Part shown: piece by piece, positions 24,833-33,759 of the stretch
Layout of the letters: every line of letters starts with the position of its first letter
Position numbering within the stretch: position 1 is the stretch's first letter
Assembly (NCBI GenBank): GCA_043811005.1
Contig: JBDRNO010000247.1
Span: 1 to 45,734, forward strand
Origin: JBDRNO01 sp043811005
GTDB taxonomy: Bacteria; Bacteroidota; Bacteroidia; NORP154
DNA: 45,734 bases
Direction of reading: 5' to 3'
Notes under the pieces: generated by a model
What the model was told of the DNA's origin: nothing
Seen by the model: the letters and a program-made list of their open reading frames with translations, nothing else
The model's database searches: none
Position numbers and translations under genes: made by a program

Positions 24833-26295
24833 TATATATTAAGGATCTTTTCCATATCAGCTTTTGACTTGATGGTCCCGTCCTGTGTTTCCAGTACAAA
24901 AGTGTACAGGGGGCGTTCTAACCTTTTTAGTAAACCAAAGTTTATACTGCGGTATTTGCTGACCGGGAACAGTGCTATCCTGTTGCCCGGCAGGATGGTG
25001 AACAGCCGGAAATTCTTATCATTCGGGTCAATACACAAATTATCCCAGTCACATACAGGCAGTTTTATCACCGTCCTGTTATCCCCAGGCAGGCAATAAA
25101 CCATGTCAAGTGCATACGCCTGGTTTTCAACCTGCTCGTCCAGCTTAAACACAGCAGCCACCTGCACCGGATTGTTTAGTTTCATTAGCTTGTCATAATT
25201 GTATATGCCAAAGCCCGATATTTTTATAGCTCTGAAAACCTCGGCTTCAAGCTGCAAACGCCTTTCTTCTATTGCGATCTTGCGCATTGTTGCATCATAA
25301 TCACTCTGCCATTGTTCAGGGGTGAACCTGAACAGATATTTTAGCGGCATAATACACTCTGCCTTTAAGGTTGTTGTCTTCTTTATCTTTTTATCTGATA
25401 CCGAGAGCAGGAAAACATTCCCTCCGACACTTTTCACATCACAGTAATACCCTTTAGTCCACCGGGGGAAGTTATGACCGGATAAGTTTTTCCATACCAT
25501 CATGCCTGCCGGATAAGTATTACCCTTAACGGAAACAGAACCACCATACAGATCGAACATCCTTAATCCATACTTACGTGCCTTATTCTTAAGTGTAGCG
25601 CTGTCTTTGTTCTTGTATATCTTTGCCCAATCGTCATTAAAATACACATCAATAAATGCATTATAGTTCAATACGAAATAATCTTTGCCAAACGGCACTA
25701 TAATATCAGGTTCCAGTTCAGCAATTTTTTTCCTGATCACCTCTCTTTCAGGGTTTTCAACCGGCTTTGCATAATCAACAAATTTCCATTTATCATCGGC
25801 TTCATCATAAGCAAAGAAGTTATAATCCGCACCCGGTTCATAAGATGCAAATACTATCTCCATCTTTTTGTTCTCAGCAAGCTGTAACTCCCTGCCTTCC
25901 TGTTCCGCCCTGATCTCGAACATACCTGCGGTCTGCATCTGCATTGTTTGTCCATTACTTGTAAAATCCATAGGTATCCCTGACAGGAAAATATCCAGTG
26001 CATCGTGATATTCGCGGTATTTGATGTTTACCTTGCCCGTTACAACATTGCCCGAATCATCAACCAGCGCCCCGGGCGGGATGATGATGCTTGTACCTGA
26101 ATTTTTTACAATGGTATCGCCTTCAGTGGCATCAATTGTATATTCGTCAAACTCCGGTATAAGTTCAGAAAAAGGAGGTTGAATTAATGACCCTTGTTCT
26201 GTTTGTTCTTCCGGCGATGAACAACCGGCAATCATGACTGCTATTACGCTTATAACAGTACTTTTCTTTATTAAATTAATGACATTTGTTTTCAT
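24832..26295 (-). CDS. Lipoprotein with ZU5-like domain
   Basis: A 487-residue protein. The lipobox is MIAGCSS (Cys about 25). Residues about 45-110 contain DTIVKNSGTSIIIPPGALVDDSGNVVTGKVNIKYREY, the opening of a ZU5-like beta domain as found in several bacterial surface lipoproteins. The rest is beta-rich, with aromatic residues and a conserved-looking FGKDYFVLNYNAFIDVYFNDDW segment. No enzyme motif is seen. A surface-exposed or periplasmic binding role is likely. Confidence 0.7.
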   Translation of the reverse strand: MKTNVINLIKKSTVISVIAVMIAGCSSPEEQTEQGSLIQPPFSELIPEFDEYTIDATEGDTIVKNSGTSIIIPPGALVDDSGNVVTGKVNIKYREYHDALDIFLSGIPMDFTSNGQTMQMQTAGMFEIRAEQEGRELQLAENKKMEIVFASYEPGADYNFFAYDEADDKWKFVDYAKPVENPEREVIRKKIAELEPDIIVPFGKDYFVLNYNAFIDVYFNDDWAKIYKNKDSATLKNKARKYGLRMFDLYGGSVSVKGNTYPAGMMVWKNLSGHNFPRWTKGYYCDVKSVGGNVFLLSVSDKKIKKTTTLKAECIMPLKYLFRFTPEQWQSDYDATMRKIAIEERRLQLEAEVFRAIKISGFGIYNYDKLMKLNNPVQVAAVFKLDEQVENQAYALDMVYCLPGDNRTVIKLPVCDWDNLCIDPNDKNFRLFTILPGNRIALFPVSKYRSINFGLLKRLERPLYTFVLETQDGTIKSKADMEKILNI

Positions 26296-26331
26296 GATTT
26301 TTAGTTTATGTTAGTATTGTGTTTTGTTTTT

Positions 26332-26485
26332 AGTTCTTTGTTCTTTCCGGTTTCTCAGTTTTCGGTTATCAGTTCTCGGTTTGTCAGGTTGCCGGGTTTT
26401 TGTTAATAATGCTCAACTAACTGATAACTGATACCCGGTAAACCGAACAACTGACAACTGACAACCGACAACCGACAAACTGATT
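26332..26485. repeat. Heptad-arm hairpin I
   Basis: Left arm 26332-26395 has units such as GTTTTCG, GTTATCA and GTTCTCG. Right arm 26413-26485 has clean units CTGACAA and CCGACAA, plus AACTGATA-type words. The arms are imperfect reverse complements, and the element fills most of the 211-nt spacer. Confidence 0.8.
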
Positions 26486-26506
26486 AGTTTCATAATTTTA
26501 ATAACA

Positions 26507-27214
26507 TTAATTCATCACTGTAACTTTTTGCAAATGATTCTTAAAAAAATATACAGATATATCACTGTAAGAATACTGCTCCCCGTCATACTGTGCGCCA
26601 TACGGAAATGTTTTTGCATCAATCCATTTCTCTATCTCTTCCTTTGATGCGCAAAAATTATGGTTGTAGGCAGTAGCATAGAACCTTAGCTTCTCAATAT
26701 CATCCCGCCATTTAATATCCTTGAATCTCTCAGAGGTAATATCATAAAAACATTCCAGGTATATAAACTGCCAGGTAAGGGACCTTAATCTTTCCACCCT
26801 TTCTCTCCTCGTACCTGTGATAGCAGTATCTTTAAATGCCGTTATTTCATGATATTTGTTCATAAGCTCGTTTGAACGCTTAACGCGTTCCTCAAGAGTT
26901 TCTACAAATGATGGTTTCATCTGGAACCTGCCGATGGAAAAATCAACCATCCCGGCTCCGTATTGCACATAACCGTACTCAAGCGATTTTGTCTCAAAGA
27001 AATCCCTGAAGAGTGAATATCTTATCAGCTCGGGAAATATTATTGATAACATCATGTTCTTTTTTTCTGCATCTGTCTTTATAACCTTATTAAATACTTT
27101 ATGGTTTTGTTCAATGAATGACACGGCATTGTCATATTCGGAATGGAATATCTTTTCATAGTTGACTGGCTTGGTAAGAAGCATTATTAGTGATATGTAT
27201 AGCAATGGCTTCAT
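26507..27214 (-). CDS. Unrecognised exported protein, possibly lysozyme-like
   Basis: A 235-residue protein with a short hydrophobic N-terminus (LLYISLIMLLTKP). The segment FPELIRYSLFRDFFE, then YVQYGAGMVDFSIGRFQMKPSFVE, resembles the Glu-helix followed by G-x(n)-GRFQMKPS of lytic-transglycosylase/lysozyme-like domains, where Glu is catalytic and the Q/M-x-P motif lines the cleft. This reading is tentative. The rest is helical and charged. It lies in the same direction as the ZU5-like lipoprotein gene but is separated from it by a repeat hairpin. Confidence 0.5.
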   Translation of the reverse strand: MKPLLYISLIMLLTKPVNYEKIFHSEYDNAVSFIEQNHKVFNKVIKTDAEKKNMMLSIIFPELIRYSLFRDFFETKSLEYGYVQYGAGMVDFSIGRFQMKPSFVETLEERVKRSNELMNKYHEITAFKDTAITGTRRERVERLRSLTWQFIYLECFYDITSERFKDIKWRDDIEKLRFYATAYNHNFCASKEEIEKWIDAKTFPYGAQYDGEQYSYSDISVYFFKNHLQKVTVMN

Positions 27215-27462
27215 TGTTGAAATTTAGTTGAATTCAATTTTATGATCAGGTATAAACATTTTCAATAGTATAACGCAATAAGCACACCAAACAGCTATAT
27301 AATACTGTAAGACAAAAGCTGATAAATTTGTAGGGGATGACTGATGTTTTTGTGGGTGATTATCCGATAGGTTAAGAAATGCTCTATTAACATTCCCCTT
27401 TATGCGATGTTCAATGGTGTGAATTTTATGAAAGATTTTGAGATGATCGTAGAAAAAGAGAA

Positions 27463-28644
27463 CTAAAAATCCATGCTTTCAAGCTTTTCAAGGTAGTTCT
27501 GCCATGGCAGTATTGTCACCCCCTGCAGTTCGTAAGGATGCTCCGCATCGCATATAAGATATAAAGGCACTTCAGGGTGTTCTTCTCTGAATGATCTCAG
27601 TCCCCTGAGATGGGGGGATTCAATAGTAGGGGAAGCTTTTATTTCACAAGCCGCTATCGGGGTATTTGATTTTACGAGCAGCAAATCCACTTCTGCCCCG
27701 GCATGGGTACGCCAGTAAAACATTTGAACGGAAGGGTGAAAATAATTAATGTATCGCCATGTTTCCAAAATGAGCCAGTGTTCAAATAATCTCCCTCTTA
27801 ATAAAGGGTTTGGTTTGGATTCCAGCCGTTTACAGAGCGTATTCATAATTCCGTTATCAAATAAAAAGTACTTCGGATGAACGGTCAGGCGTTTCCTCAC
27901 ACTTTTACGCCATGCATCCAGGCGGAAAGCAATGAGTGTATCTTCAAGGATCTGGTAATATGATTGAATAGTTCGTTGCGGCAATGCAGCTTCGCGCGCT
28001 ATACCGCTAAAATTTACGAGTTCACCGCTCTGGGCAGCCGCTATGTCAAGAAATCTTGCGAACCCGCCAAGGTTACGGACAATACTTTCTGCCTGAATCT
28101 CTTCTTTTAAATACGTTTGTGAATAAGAGTTAAGGAAAGCAATCGTTTCCGGTTCGCTAAGCCGATGAGCAGCGGGTAAGGAGCCAAAGACAAGAACACG
28201 CTCAAGGTCAAAACTTTCCTTAATTTCCGAATACACGAATGGATAAAGGAAATATTGCAGTAATCTTCCTGCCAGCAAATTTACATCCCCCCTGCGTAAC
28301 TTCCTGGCGCTTGAACCGGTAAGAATAAAACGGATATCGGGATATTTATCATATAAAGCATGAACCTCGTTGAGGAGTAAGGGTATTTTCTGAATTTCAT
28401 CAATGAAAATAGTATGTAAATTTTCATTGATGATTTTATACTCAGCTTCTTTTCGCAGCATATACGGCTGTTTTGCGTATTTCAAAAGCTGATCCGTATG
28501 TAAAAGGTTTATTGTCCATGCATTTACTCCTTTACATAAATGAGAAACCCATGTACTTTTTCCTGTTTGTCTTGCACCAAATAAAAAAAAGGATTTTGTT
28601 TCAGGAAGAGGTACAATTCTGTGTATCATATTGCTAAATATCAT
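27463..28644 (-). CDS. AAA-type ATPase with DUF4143 C-terminus
   Basis: A 393-residue protein. The Walker A motif GARQTGKS is at residues 23-30, Walker B is TIFIDEIQK (about residues 78-86), and the sensor-like FILTGSSARKL follows. The C-terminal half has the DUF4143 pattern, including SGELVNFSGIAREAALPQRTIQSYYQILEDT (winged-helix-like) and the nuclease-like end VDLLLVKSNTPIAACEIKAS. Family members are stand-alone P-loop ATPases of unsettled role, often variable between strains. Here it is monocistronic, with no partner gene next to it. Confidence 0.85.
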   Translation of the reverse strand: MIFSNMIHRIVPLPETKSFFLFGARQTGKSTWVSHLCKGVNAWTINLLHTDQLLKYAKQPYMLRKEAEYKIINENLHTIFIDEIQKIPLLLNEVHALYDKYPDIRFILTGSSARKLRRGDVNLLAGRLLQYFLYPFVYSEIKESFDLERVLVFGSLPAAHRLSEPETIAFLNSYSQTYLKEEIQAESIVRNLGGFARFLDIAAAQSGELVNFSGIAREAALPQRTIQSYYQILEDTLIAFRLDAWRKSVRKRLTVHPKYFLFDNGIMNTLCKRLESKPNPLLRGRLFEHWLILETWRYINYFHPSVQMFYWRTHAGAEVDLLLVKSNTPIAACEIKASPTIESPHLRGLRSFREEHPEVPLYLICDAEHPYELQGVTILPWQNYLEKLESMDF

Positions 28645-28740
28645 TGAAATTTAGCAGCAAAGATACAAAATATCAATAAAAAAAGAAATTTAACGATACT
28701 GTTAATTATTTCCTTACTTTTATCACTTATCAATAGTCAA

Positions 28741-28771
28741 GACCCTCAGGGTTTTCAAAACCCTGAGGGTC
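28741..28771. terminator. Perfect 15-bp stem-loop
   Basis: GACCCTCAGGGTTTT and AAAACCCTGAGGGTC flank a single C. It lies between the DUF4143 ATPase gene and the thioredoxin gene, near the 3' end of the latter. The same CCCTCAGGG word recurs at 33762-33770 and, as its complement, at 33850-33860, so it belongs to a dispersed palindrome family. Confidence 0.55.
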
Positions 28772-28818
28772 TGTCAATAATTATAGCTTTAGCGTATCAG
28801 GGCTATGGGGCAGGCAAG

Positions 28819-30039
28819 CTAATGTGGTTTCTCTCCCTTTTTCATTTTTTCAATGATTTCAGCAAATTGTTTGATGCTTTTTTCATCATTCTCTTCTTTT
28901 GCAAGTTTAAGCGCTGTTTCTTCATATTTGATAGCTTCTTCTACATTACCTGATTGGTATAACAAAACAGCATAAGTATCAATATTAAATGAATTACTAT
29001 TTATTTCCACCGAACGTTTTGCCCAGTTTAGAGCTCTTTCCAATAAAAGTTCATCTTTTATATTTTCATAAAAATTCCAGGCAACACTATTCAGAAAGTT
29101 ATAGTTATCATGCTTTTCTTTATATACATCAATAAGAATAATGGCACAATTTGCATAGTCATGCCATTTGCCAAATTTATTATAATATGCCATGTCAATT
29201 TCAAGTAATATTTTGTGTGCATTCTTAAAACCCGATTTTCGTATTTTACTTTTTAAAATATCATATTCAACATAATCAAAACCATAATTGTATATCATTT
29301 TCATTGCAGATGCCTTGTAAACATCAGCTATTTTATTCACAACATAATCGGCAGTATATATGGAATCAAATAATTCCCGGTTGTTTAATACATATTGAAA
29401 TTCTTTTGAATCAATATCTACTTCATCGTTGACAATAAATATTTTCCAATTTTCTTCTGACAAAATATCTTTTTCCGTTAAATTTTCAAAATATTCATCT
29501 GTAACTTTTTTGTAAGTAATACCAAGATGCTTAAGTGTTTTTACATATTCATAAATAAAGCCCGGCTCCCTGTTTCCCGTTTCATGTTTTTTATTAAATG
29601 TAGCGAGTTGTTTTTCAGGCAAAAGGGCTTCTTTTCCCAGTTCAATAAATCCTTTGACCTCTCGTGAGCCAACGGCTCTGTGAATTACACTGCCTTCACC
29701 ATCAATAAACAATAATGTCGGGTATACATTTACATTGTATTCTTTCCTGAGCTTTATTCCTTTTTCCGAATCCATATCCATTTTTACATTAATAAAATTA
29801 ACATTGTAAAAGTCAGCTACTTCATCGTTTGTAAATACTTTTCTTGCCATGGTTTTGCAAGGACCGCACCACTGAGTAAATGCATCCATAAAGACCGGTT
29901 TGTTTTTTTTCCTGGCTTTCGCAAGGATTTTTTCCCAGCTCTCTTTTTCAAATTGTATAGAGCGGTTTTGTGCTATTGTATTTTCAGTAGTTGAAAATAT
30001 AAACGCAAATGCTAAAAATGTGATGATTGTTTTTTTCAT
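28819..30039 (-). CDS. Periplasmic thioredoxin-fold protein with helical repeat C-terminus
   Basis: A 406-residue protein. The signal peptide ends near TENTIAQN. The thioredoxin domain (about residues 28-140) has the active site WCGPCK with Cys58 and Cys61, then VNVYPTLLFIDGEG with the cis-proline. The remainder is helical, and the C-terminus reads as one or two TPR-like units (ALNWAKRSVEINSNSFNIDTYAVLLYQSGNVEEAIKYEETALKLA). It is a Thioredoxin_7/DUF255-type protein likely to reduce or oxidise disulfides in the periplasm. It is monocistronic. Confidence 0.8.
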   Translation of the reverse strand: MKKTIITFLAFAFIFSTTENTIAQNRSIQFEKESWEKILAKARKKNKPVFMDAFTQWCGPCKTMARKVFTNDEVADFYNVNFINVKMDMDSEKGIKLRKEYNVNVYPTLLFIDGEGSVIHRAVGSREVKGFIELGKEALLPEKQLATFNKKHETGNREPGFIYEYVKTLKHLGITYKKVTDEYFENLTEKDILSEENWKIFIVNDEVDIDSKEFQYVLNNRELFDSIYTADYVVNKIADVYKASAMKMIYNYGFDYVEYDILKSKIRKSGFKNAHKILLEIDMAYYNKFGKWHDYANCAIILIDVYKEKHDNYNFLNSVAWNFYENIKDELLLERALNWAKRSVEINSNSFNIDTYAVLLYQSGNVEEAIKYEETALKLAKEENDEKSIKQFAEIIEKMKKGEKPH

Positions 30040-30256
30040 TTTTTTTTAATTTTTACTTCGTTACTTAAAAGATGACAAATATATAAAACTTTAACCCTGT
30101 CAGGATTCCAAACTCTGACAGGGGTTTTTGATTTTTTCAGATTAGCTTACCAAAAGTTCCAAACTTTTGGAAAGTTGTTGCTATGTTTAGCGAGCACAAA
30201 TAACACTAACCGGCAATATACCCTATAAGTTATTCATTATCTAACGAAATGAATGG

Positions 30257-30416
30257 CTGACTAACCCCGCCATTTATGGCGGGGATTATGAACTAAATTA
30301 TGAACTAAAATCTAATATTGGGCTTTTGCCCTTTATCTTCTAAAAAAGTTTTAGGGCTAAAGCCCATAGTATGGTATTACTCTCTTTTCCCCGCCCTAAA
30401 GGACGGGATTAGTCAG
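30257..30416. repeat. Composite nested palindromic element
   Basis: The outer arms CTGACTAA (30257-30264) and TTAGTCAG (30409-30416) enclose a CCCCGCCAT/ATGGCGGGG hairpin (30265-30284), two GGGCTTT/AAAGCCC-type palindromes near 30320 and 30355, and a CCCCGCCC/GGACGGG pair. At 160 bp with matched ends it looks like a discrete non-coding element. Confidence 0.65.
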
Positions 30417-30433
30417 TTTTTTCGCTAAGTTAA

Positions 30434-30466
30434 AACTTTTTCAAAGTTTTGAACTTTGGAAAAGTT
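30434..30466 (-). terminator. Terminator-like hairpin after the T9SS-domain fragment
   Basis: AACTTTTTCAAAGTT and AACTTTGGAAAAGTT (one G-U-type mismatch) around TTG, 12 nt past the stop of the sorting-domain remnant. It is probably the original terminator of the lost gene. Confidence 0.5.
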
Positions 30467-30477
30467 GATAAAAATAT

Positions 30478-30714
30478 TTACTCCACAATTATCTTCCTAT
30501 TAATAGCCCCTTCATCACTTATCAACTGCAGCGTATAAACACCTTTCGCATATTTACCCACATCAATGGTCTTTTGATAAGCCCCTGCGAACTTGCTTAG
30601 CCCTTCTTCATATATCACCTGACCAATTACGTTCAGCAATTTTATCTCTAAATCCCCCGGGTTTGTAATTTCCCTTTTTATTACAAACTTACAAAATGAG
30701 ATATAGCCATTATT
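30478..30714 (-). pseudogene. Orphan T9SS C-terminal sorting domain fragment
   Basis: On the minus strand, about 78 codons end in a typical type IX sorting domain: LEIKLLNVIGQVIYEE..., then KTIDVGKYAKGVYTLQLIS, then NRKIIVE and stop. There is no start codon, and an in-frame stop lies just upstream, so only the tail of a secreted protein remains. The upstream side abuts a copy of the GTATCGGAATTTACTC repeat (30720-30743). It shows that the genome had, and probably has, a type IX secretion system. Confidence 0.85.
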
Positions 30715-30719
30715 TTAAT

Positions 30720-30743
30720 GTATCGGAATTTACTCACTATATT
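30720..30743. repeat. 24-nt repeat shared with TMTC-like copy 5 start
   Basis: The 24 nt beginning GTATCGGAATTTACTC here are identical to 10692-10715. GTATCGGAATT alone also occurs at 21356 and 32214, and related forms open hairpins E, J, K and N. Confidence 0.7.
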
Positions 30744-30820
30744 GTTTGTTTTAAAAAGTGTTCCCCTCGGCTACGCTCGGGGCAGGCTGTGAATGCTTCG
30801 CATTTCAATGTTTTGCCACT

Positions 30821-30893
30821 AATTAGTGTTAATTCGTGTAATTAGTGGCATCCGCCAGCTGGCGGATTAATCAATTTACGAAGTTATGTCCTT
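30821..30893. repeat. Dispersed repeat with 18-bp perfect palindrome
   Basis: The first 63 nt are identical to 40058-40120, and the rest differs only at two positions. It contains ATCCGCCAGCTGGCGGAT and, at its left, a GCCACTAATTA/TAATTAGTGGC stem. A third, diverged copy lies at 6720-6763. The right end (TTTACGAAG..ATGTCCTT) forms the start of the porin gene in the 40058 copy, whereas here no gene follows. Confidence 0.8.
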
Positions 30894-31002
30894 ATTTCAA
30901 AAGCTAAAATAATTATTTTTTTATATTAGCACATCAAAATGGGAAACTACACTATTCCCATTTTAAATTTTTTTTTGCATTTTTGGAGATTAATAATTAG
31001 AT

Positions 31003-31170
31003 GTAACCGAATTTCAATATTTTAGTAAAATTTATTTCACATCTATCTTTTTGCATTCAATCGTCTGCTTCTGGGTTCTGGGCTCTTGGTACTGGGTTGT
31101 TGGTTTTATACTCAGACTCCGCAACCAATACATACCTCCCAGTGCCCAGCAACCAGTATCCAGCAACATT
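31003..31170. repeat. Heptad-arm hairpin J
   Basis: The leader GTAACCGAATTTCAAT (31005 onward) aligns with the leader of hairpin N. Left arm 31069-31101 has about four CTGGGTT/CTGGGCT-type units; the loop has TTTTATACTCAGACTCCG; right arm 31135-31166 has CCCAGTG/CCAGCAA-type units. The loop is shared with H and K, while the arm unit number differs. Confidence 0.85.
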
Positions 31171-31248
31171 ATTTTATTAATACCAAGCCCTGTTCTATAT
31201 AAGGATTTTATTTGTACCTGATTATGTGTTAATAATAATATAACAACC

Positions 31249-32076
31249 ATGAATACATTTAAATTATTTCAGCCCTTTTCAAGAAAACATAAACCTTTTC
31301 TTATTTTCTGCATAATCGGTGTGATCAGCTTAAATCTGCTTGCCCCGTTAAATCTCTTTTATTTAATGGGGTGTAATCTGTGTTTCTCACAGGATGCTTA
31401 CGATATAATCAAAAAGGCAGATGATAAGTTCAAGGGAAAAACATCTATGTCTGAGATGACCATAAAAATAGTGCGTCCAACATGGACACGCGAGATGAGC
31501 ATGAAAAGCTGGACAAAGGGAAGTGAATACAGCATCGCTTTAATTACTGCTCCTGCCAAGGAAAAAGGCATCGTTTTTTTGAAGCGGGAAAAGGAGATAT
31601 GGAACTGGGTGCCTTCAATTGAACGAAACATAAAATTACCTCCGTCAATGATGATGCAATCATGGATGGGATCGGATTTCACCAATGATGACCTGGTGAA
31701 GGAGTCATCAACCGTTACGGACTATATACAAAAGATCGTTGGAGATTCGGTGATTCTCGGGAGAACATGCTGGAAACTTGAATTGATACCCAAACCCGGC
31801 GCAGCAGTGGTATGGGGAAAAATATATATATGGATTGATCAAAAGGACTATCTGCAATTGCGTTCGGAATTCTATGACGAAGACGGATATCTCGTGAATA
31901 TTATGCAATCGTATGATATTAAAATGCTTGGCGGCAAATTGCTGCCGTCAAAGATGGAAATGATCCCTGTTGAAAAAGAAGGGCATAAAACCGTAATGGA
32001 ATTTACATCAATGGTATTTGATAAACCTATTGAAGATAGTTTTTTTACGACTCAGAATATGAAGAGAATTAGGTGA
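31249..32076 (+). CDS. LolA-like outer-membrane lipoprotein-sorting family protein
   Basis: A 275-residue protein with a long N-terminal signal (to about residue 45, ending LCFSQ). The mature part begins DAYDIIKKADDKFKGKTSMSEMTIKI. It includes KEKGIVFLKREKEIWNWVPSIERNIKLPPSMMMQSWMGSDFTNDDLVKES, the hallmark of the COG2834-type LolA-like family that binds lipids or lipoproteins in the periplasm. The following genes encode FtsX-type permeases and a LolD/MacB-type ATPase, so this is a plausible periplasmic partner of that exporter. The start at 31249 gives an unusually long signal region; an internal Met near residue 40 is an alternative. Confidence 0.82.
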   Translation: MNTFKLFQPFSRKHKPFLIFCIIGVISLNLLAPLNLFYLMGCNLCFSQDAYDIIKKADDKFKGKTSMSEMTIKIVRPTWTREMSMKSWTKGSEYSIALITAPAKEKGIVFLKREKEIWNWVPSIERNIKLPPSMMMQSWMGSDFTNDDLVKESSTVTDYIQKIVGDSVILGRTCWKLELIPKPGAAVVWGKIYIWIDQKDYLQLRSEFYDEDGYLVNIMQSYDIKMLGGKLLPSKMEMIPVEKEGHKTVMEFTSMVFDKPIEDSFFTTQNMKRIR

Positions 32077-32099
32077 TTGTTGATTTAGGAATAGGATTT

Positions 32100-32176
32100 T
32101 ATTACGCGAATCGCGAATAAAACGCGAATAAAGCGAATATTAGCCAAATTCGCGTTAGATTAGCGATTCGTGTAGA
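32100..32176. repeat. Short-repeat hairpin of CGCGAAT words
   Basis: Left arm with repeated CGCGAAT/CGCGAATAAA words and right arm with complementary ATTCGCG and GCGATTCGTG words. It is part of the 361-nt spacer before the first FtsX gene, followed directly by hairpin K. Confidence 0.65.
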
Positions 32177-32213
32177 ATTTAACTTGATTAATCAGTTTGT
32201 GTAACCATGTACT

Positions 32214-32376
32214 AGTATCGGAATTTCAAAGTTTTAACCTGATATCTGGCATTTTGTGGTCTCTACATTTAATAATCAGGTTCTGGGATCTGGGTTCTGG
32301 GTTGTTTGGTTTTATACTCAAACTCCGTAATCAATACATACCACCCAGTACCCAGCAACCAGTACCCAGTAACATT
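32214..32376. repeat. Heptad-arm hairpin K
   Basis: It begins GTATCGGAATTTCAAAG. A CATTTAATAATCAGG boundary precedes a left arm of three to four TTCTGGG units (32281-32309), a loop TTTTATACTCAAACTCCG, and a right arm of CACCCAGTACCCAGCAACC type (32341-32372). Confidence 0.85.
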
Positions 32377-32437
32377 AACTTATTTATTCTTAACTTAATT
32401 CTTTATAATTACTTTTTTTTATTTAATTTTCCATGTT

Positions 32438-33750
32438 ATGTTCTTAAAACTCGCCTGGCGAAACATCTGGAGAAACAAAAGAAGGAGTTTGATCACTATC
32501 GCTTCCATTTTCTTTGCTGTCCTCTTTTCCGTTTTTATGCGGGCAATACAATTGGGTTCGTATGATTTGATGATCGATGGCATGGTTCGTTTTTATTCGG
32601 GATATATTCAAATTCATTCGAACGGATATTGGGAAGAGCAAACACTGGATAATTCATTTAACTATAATGATGAATTCTTAAAAAATGTTGAGGAAACCGA
32701 AGATGTAACCCTCGTTGTGCCAAGATTAGAGAGTTTTGCACTGGGATCCTCAGGTCAACTGACAAAGGGAGCCCTGGTTGCCGGAATAGATCCCGAAGCC
32801 GAGGATAAGTTAATGCAACTAACGAAAAAACTGACTGGGGGAAGCATCTTTAGCAAGGAAGATAAAAGCATTTTATTAGCAGAAGGATTGGCGAATTATT
32901 TCAATTTAAAAATTAATGATACGCTCGTGCTGTTAAGCCAGGGATATCACGGAGTTAGTGCAGCCGGCAAATATCCAATATCCGGTATTGTAAAATTCGG
33001 ATCGCCTCAGTTAAACGACAATATGCTTTTCCTGCCTTTGAAAGAAGCACAATGGTTTTACGGAGCAGAGAACAGGATTACATCTTTCGCTCTGTTGATT
33101 GAGGATAGAAATAAAATTGAAAAAGTTATTACTAATATATAAAACAAACTGTCAATAGAGATATTGGAGAGGGCAAAAGCGTTGGTTCTCCTCTCCCCCC
33201 GGAAGAGGCTGGGGGTGGGCTAACTCCCTCCCCTTCGGGGAGGGCCGGGGAGGGGTGGTATGAAGTGATGGGCTGGGAAGAAATGATGCCTGATCTTGTT
33301 CAGATGATACAAGCGGATAACGTTGGAGGGCTGATCATGCTTTTTATACTTTATATGATCATCACTTTCGGGATTTTCGGTACGGCCATGATGATGACTA
33401 ATGAAAGAATGTATGAATTTGGCGTGTTGATCTCCGTTGGGATGAGAAGATGGAAGATCGCATTGGTACTGTTTATTGAAACAATATTAATCTCGATAAT
33501 CGGAGCTGTAACCGGAATAGTAGCAATAGAACCATTGGTTTATTATTTTCACTATAACCCGATCGAGCTAACAGGACAAGCGGCTGAAGCCATGAAAGAA
33601 TTCGGTATGGAAGCCCTGATACCAACATCGATCGATCCGGCAATTGTTCTGGCTCAAGCTACAATAGTTATAATAATAGCACTATGTATTTCGATATATC
33701 CGGTTGTTATAATTTCACGCTTAAAGCCGGTGAATGCTATGAGGCATTAG
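32438..33750 (+). pseudogene. FtsX/MacB-type ABC permease gene, interrupted by a repeat element
   Basis: The first part (32438-33142, 234 codons) has the N-terminal TM (LAWRNIWRNKRRSLITIASIFFAVLFSVFMRA) and most of the periplasmic domain, then an in-frame TAA at 33140. The second part, from about 33259, is in another frame and has YEVMGWEEMMPDL followed by the three C-terminal TMs and SRLKPVNAMRH. Between them is a GC-rich stretch with a CCCTCCCC/GGGGAGGG stem-loop, foreign to an AT-rich gene. The intact paralogue at 33877-35091 has the same order of domains with no gap. The gene is therefore probably inactive unless the two fragments are made separately, since the second has a GTG start at 33265. 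Confidence 0.85.
33163..33258. mobile_element. GC-rich palindromic element inserted in the FtsX gene
   Basis: About 95 nt with pyrimidine/purine-rich arms (CTCCTCTCCCCCC and GGGGAGGGG) and a perfect inner hairpin CCCTCCCCTTCGGGGAGGG (33226-33244). The exact ends and any target duplication are unclear. Confidence 0.7.
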
Positions 33751-33759
33751 TGAAGTTAA

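Larger units (their letters stand above)
30040..30477. other. Spacer of nested palindromic repeats
   Basis: No gene seen. It holds a CCCTGTCAG/CTGACAGGG stem (30093-30126), a CCAAAAGTT/AACTTTTGG stem (30150-30170), the composite element at 30257-30416 and an AACTTT-type stem (30434-30466). Confidence 0.6.

Noticed and set aside
27215..27462. Small plus-strand ORF near 27400-27465 (MFNGVNFMKDFEMIVEKEN)
   Set aside because: Only 19 codons, with no recognisable ribosome-binding context or family match; treated as chance.
27463..28644. Defence-system ATPase
   Set aside because: DUF4143 ATPases are widespread as single genes. There is no partner nuclease or other defence gene next to it.
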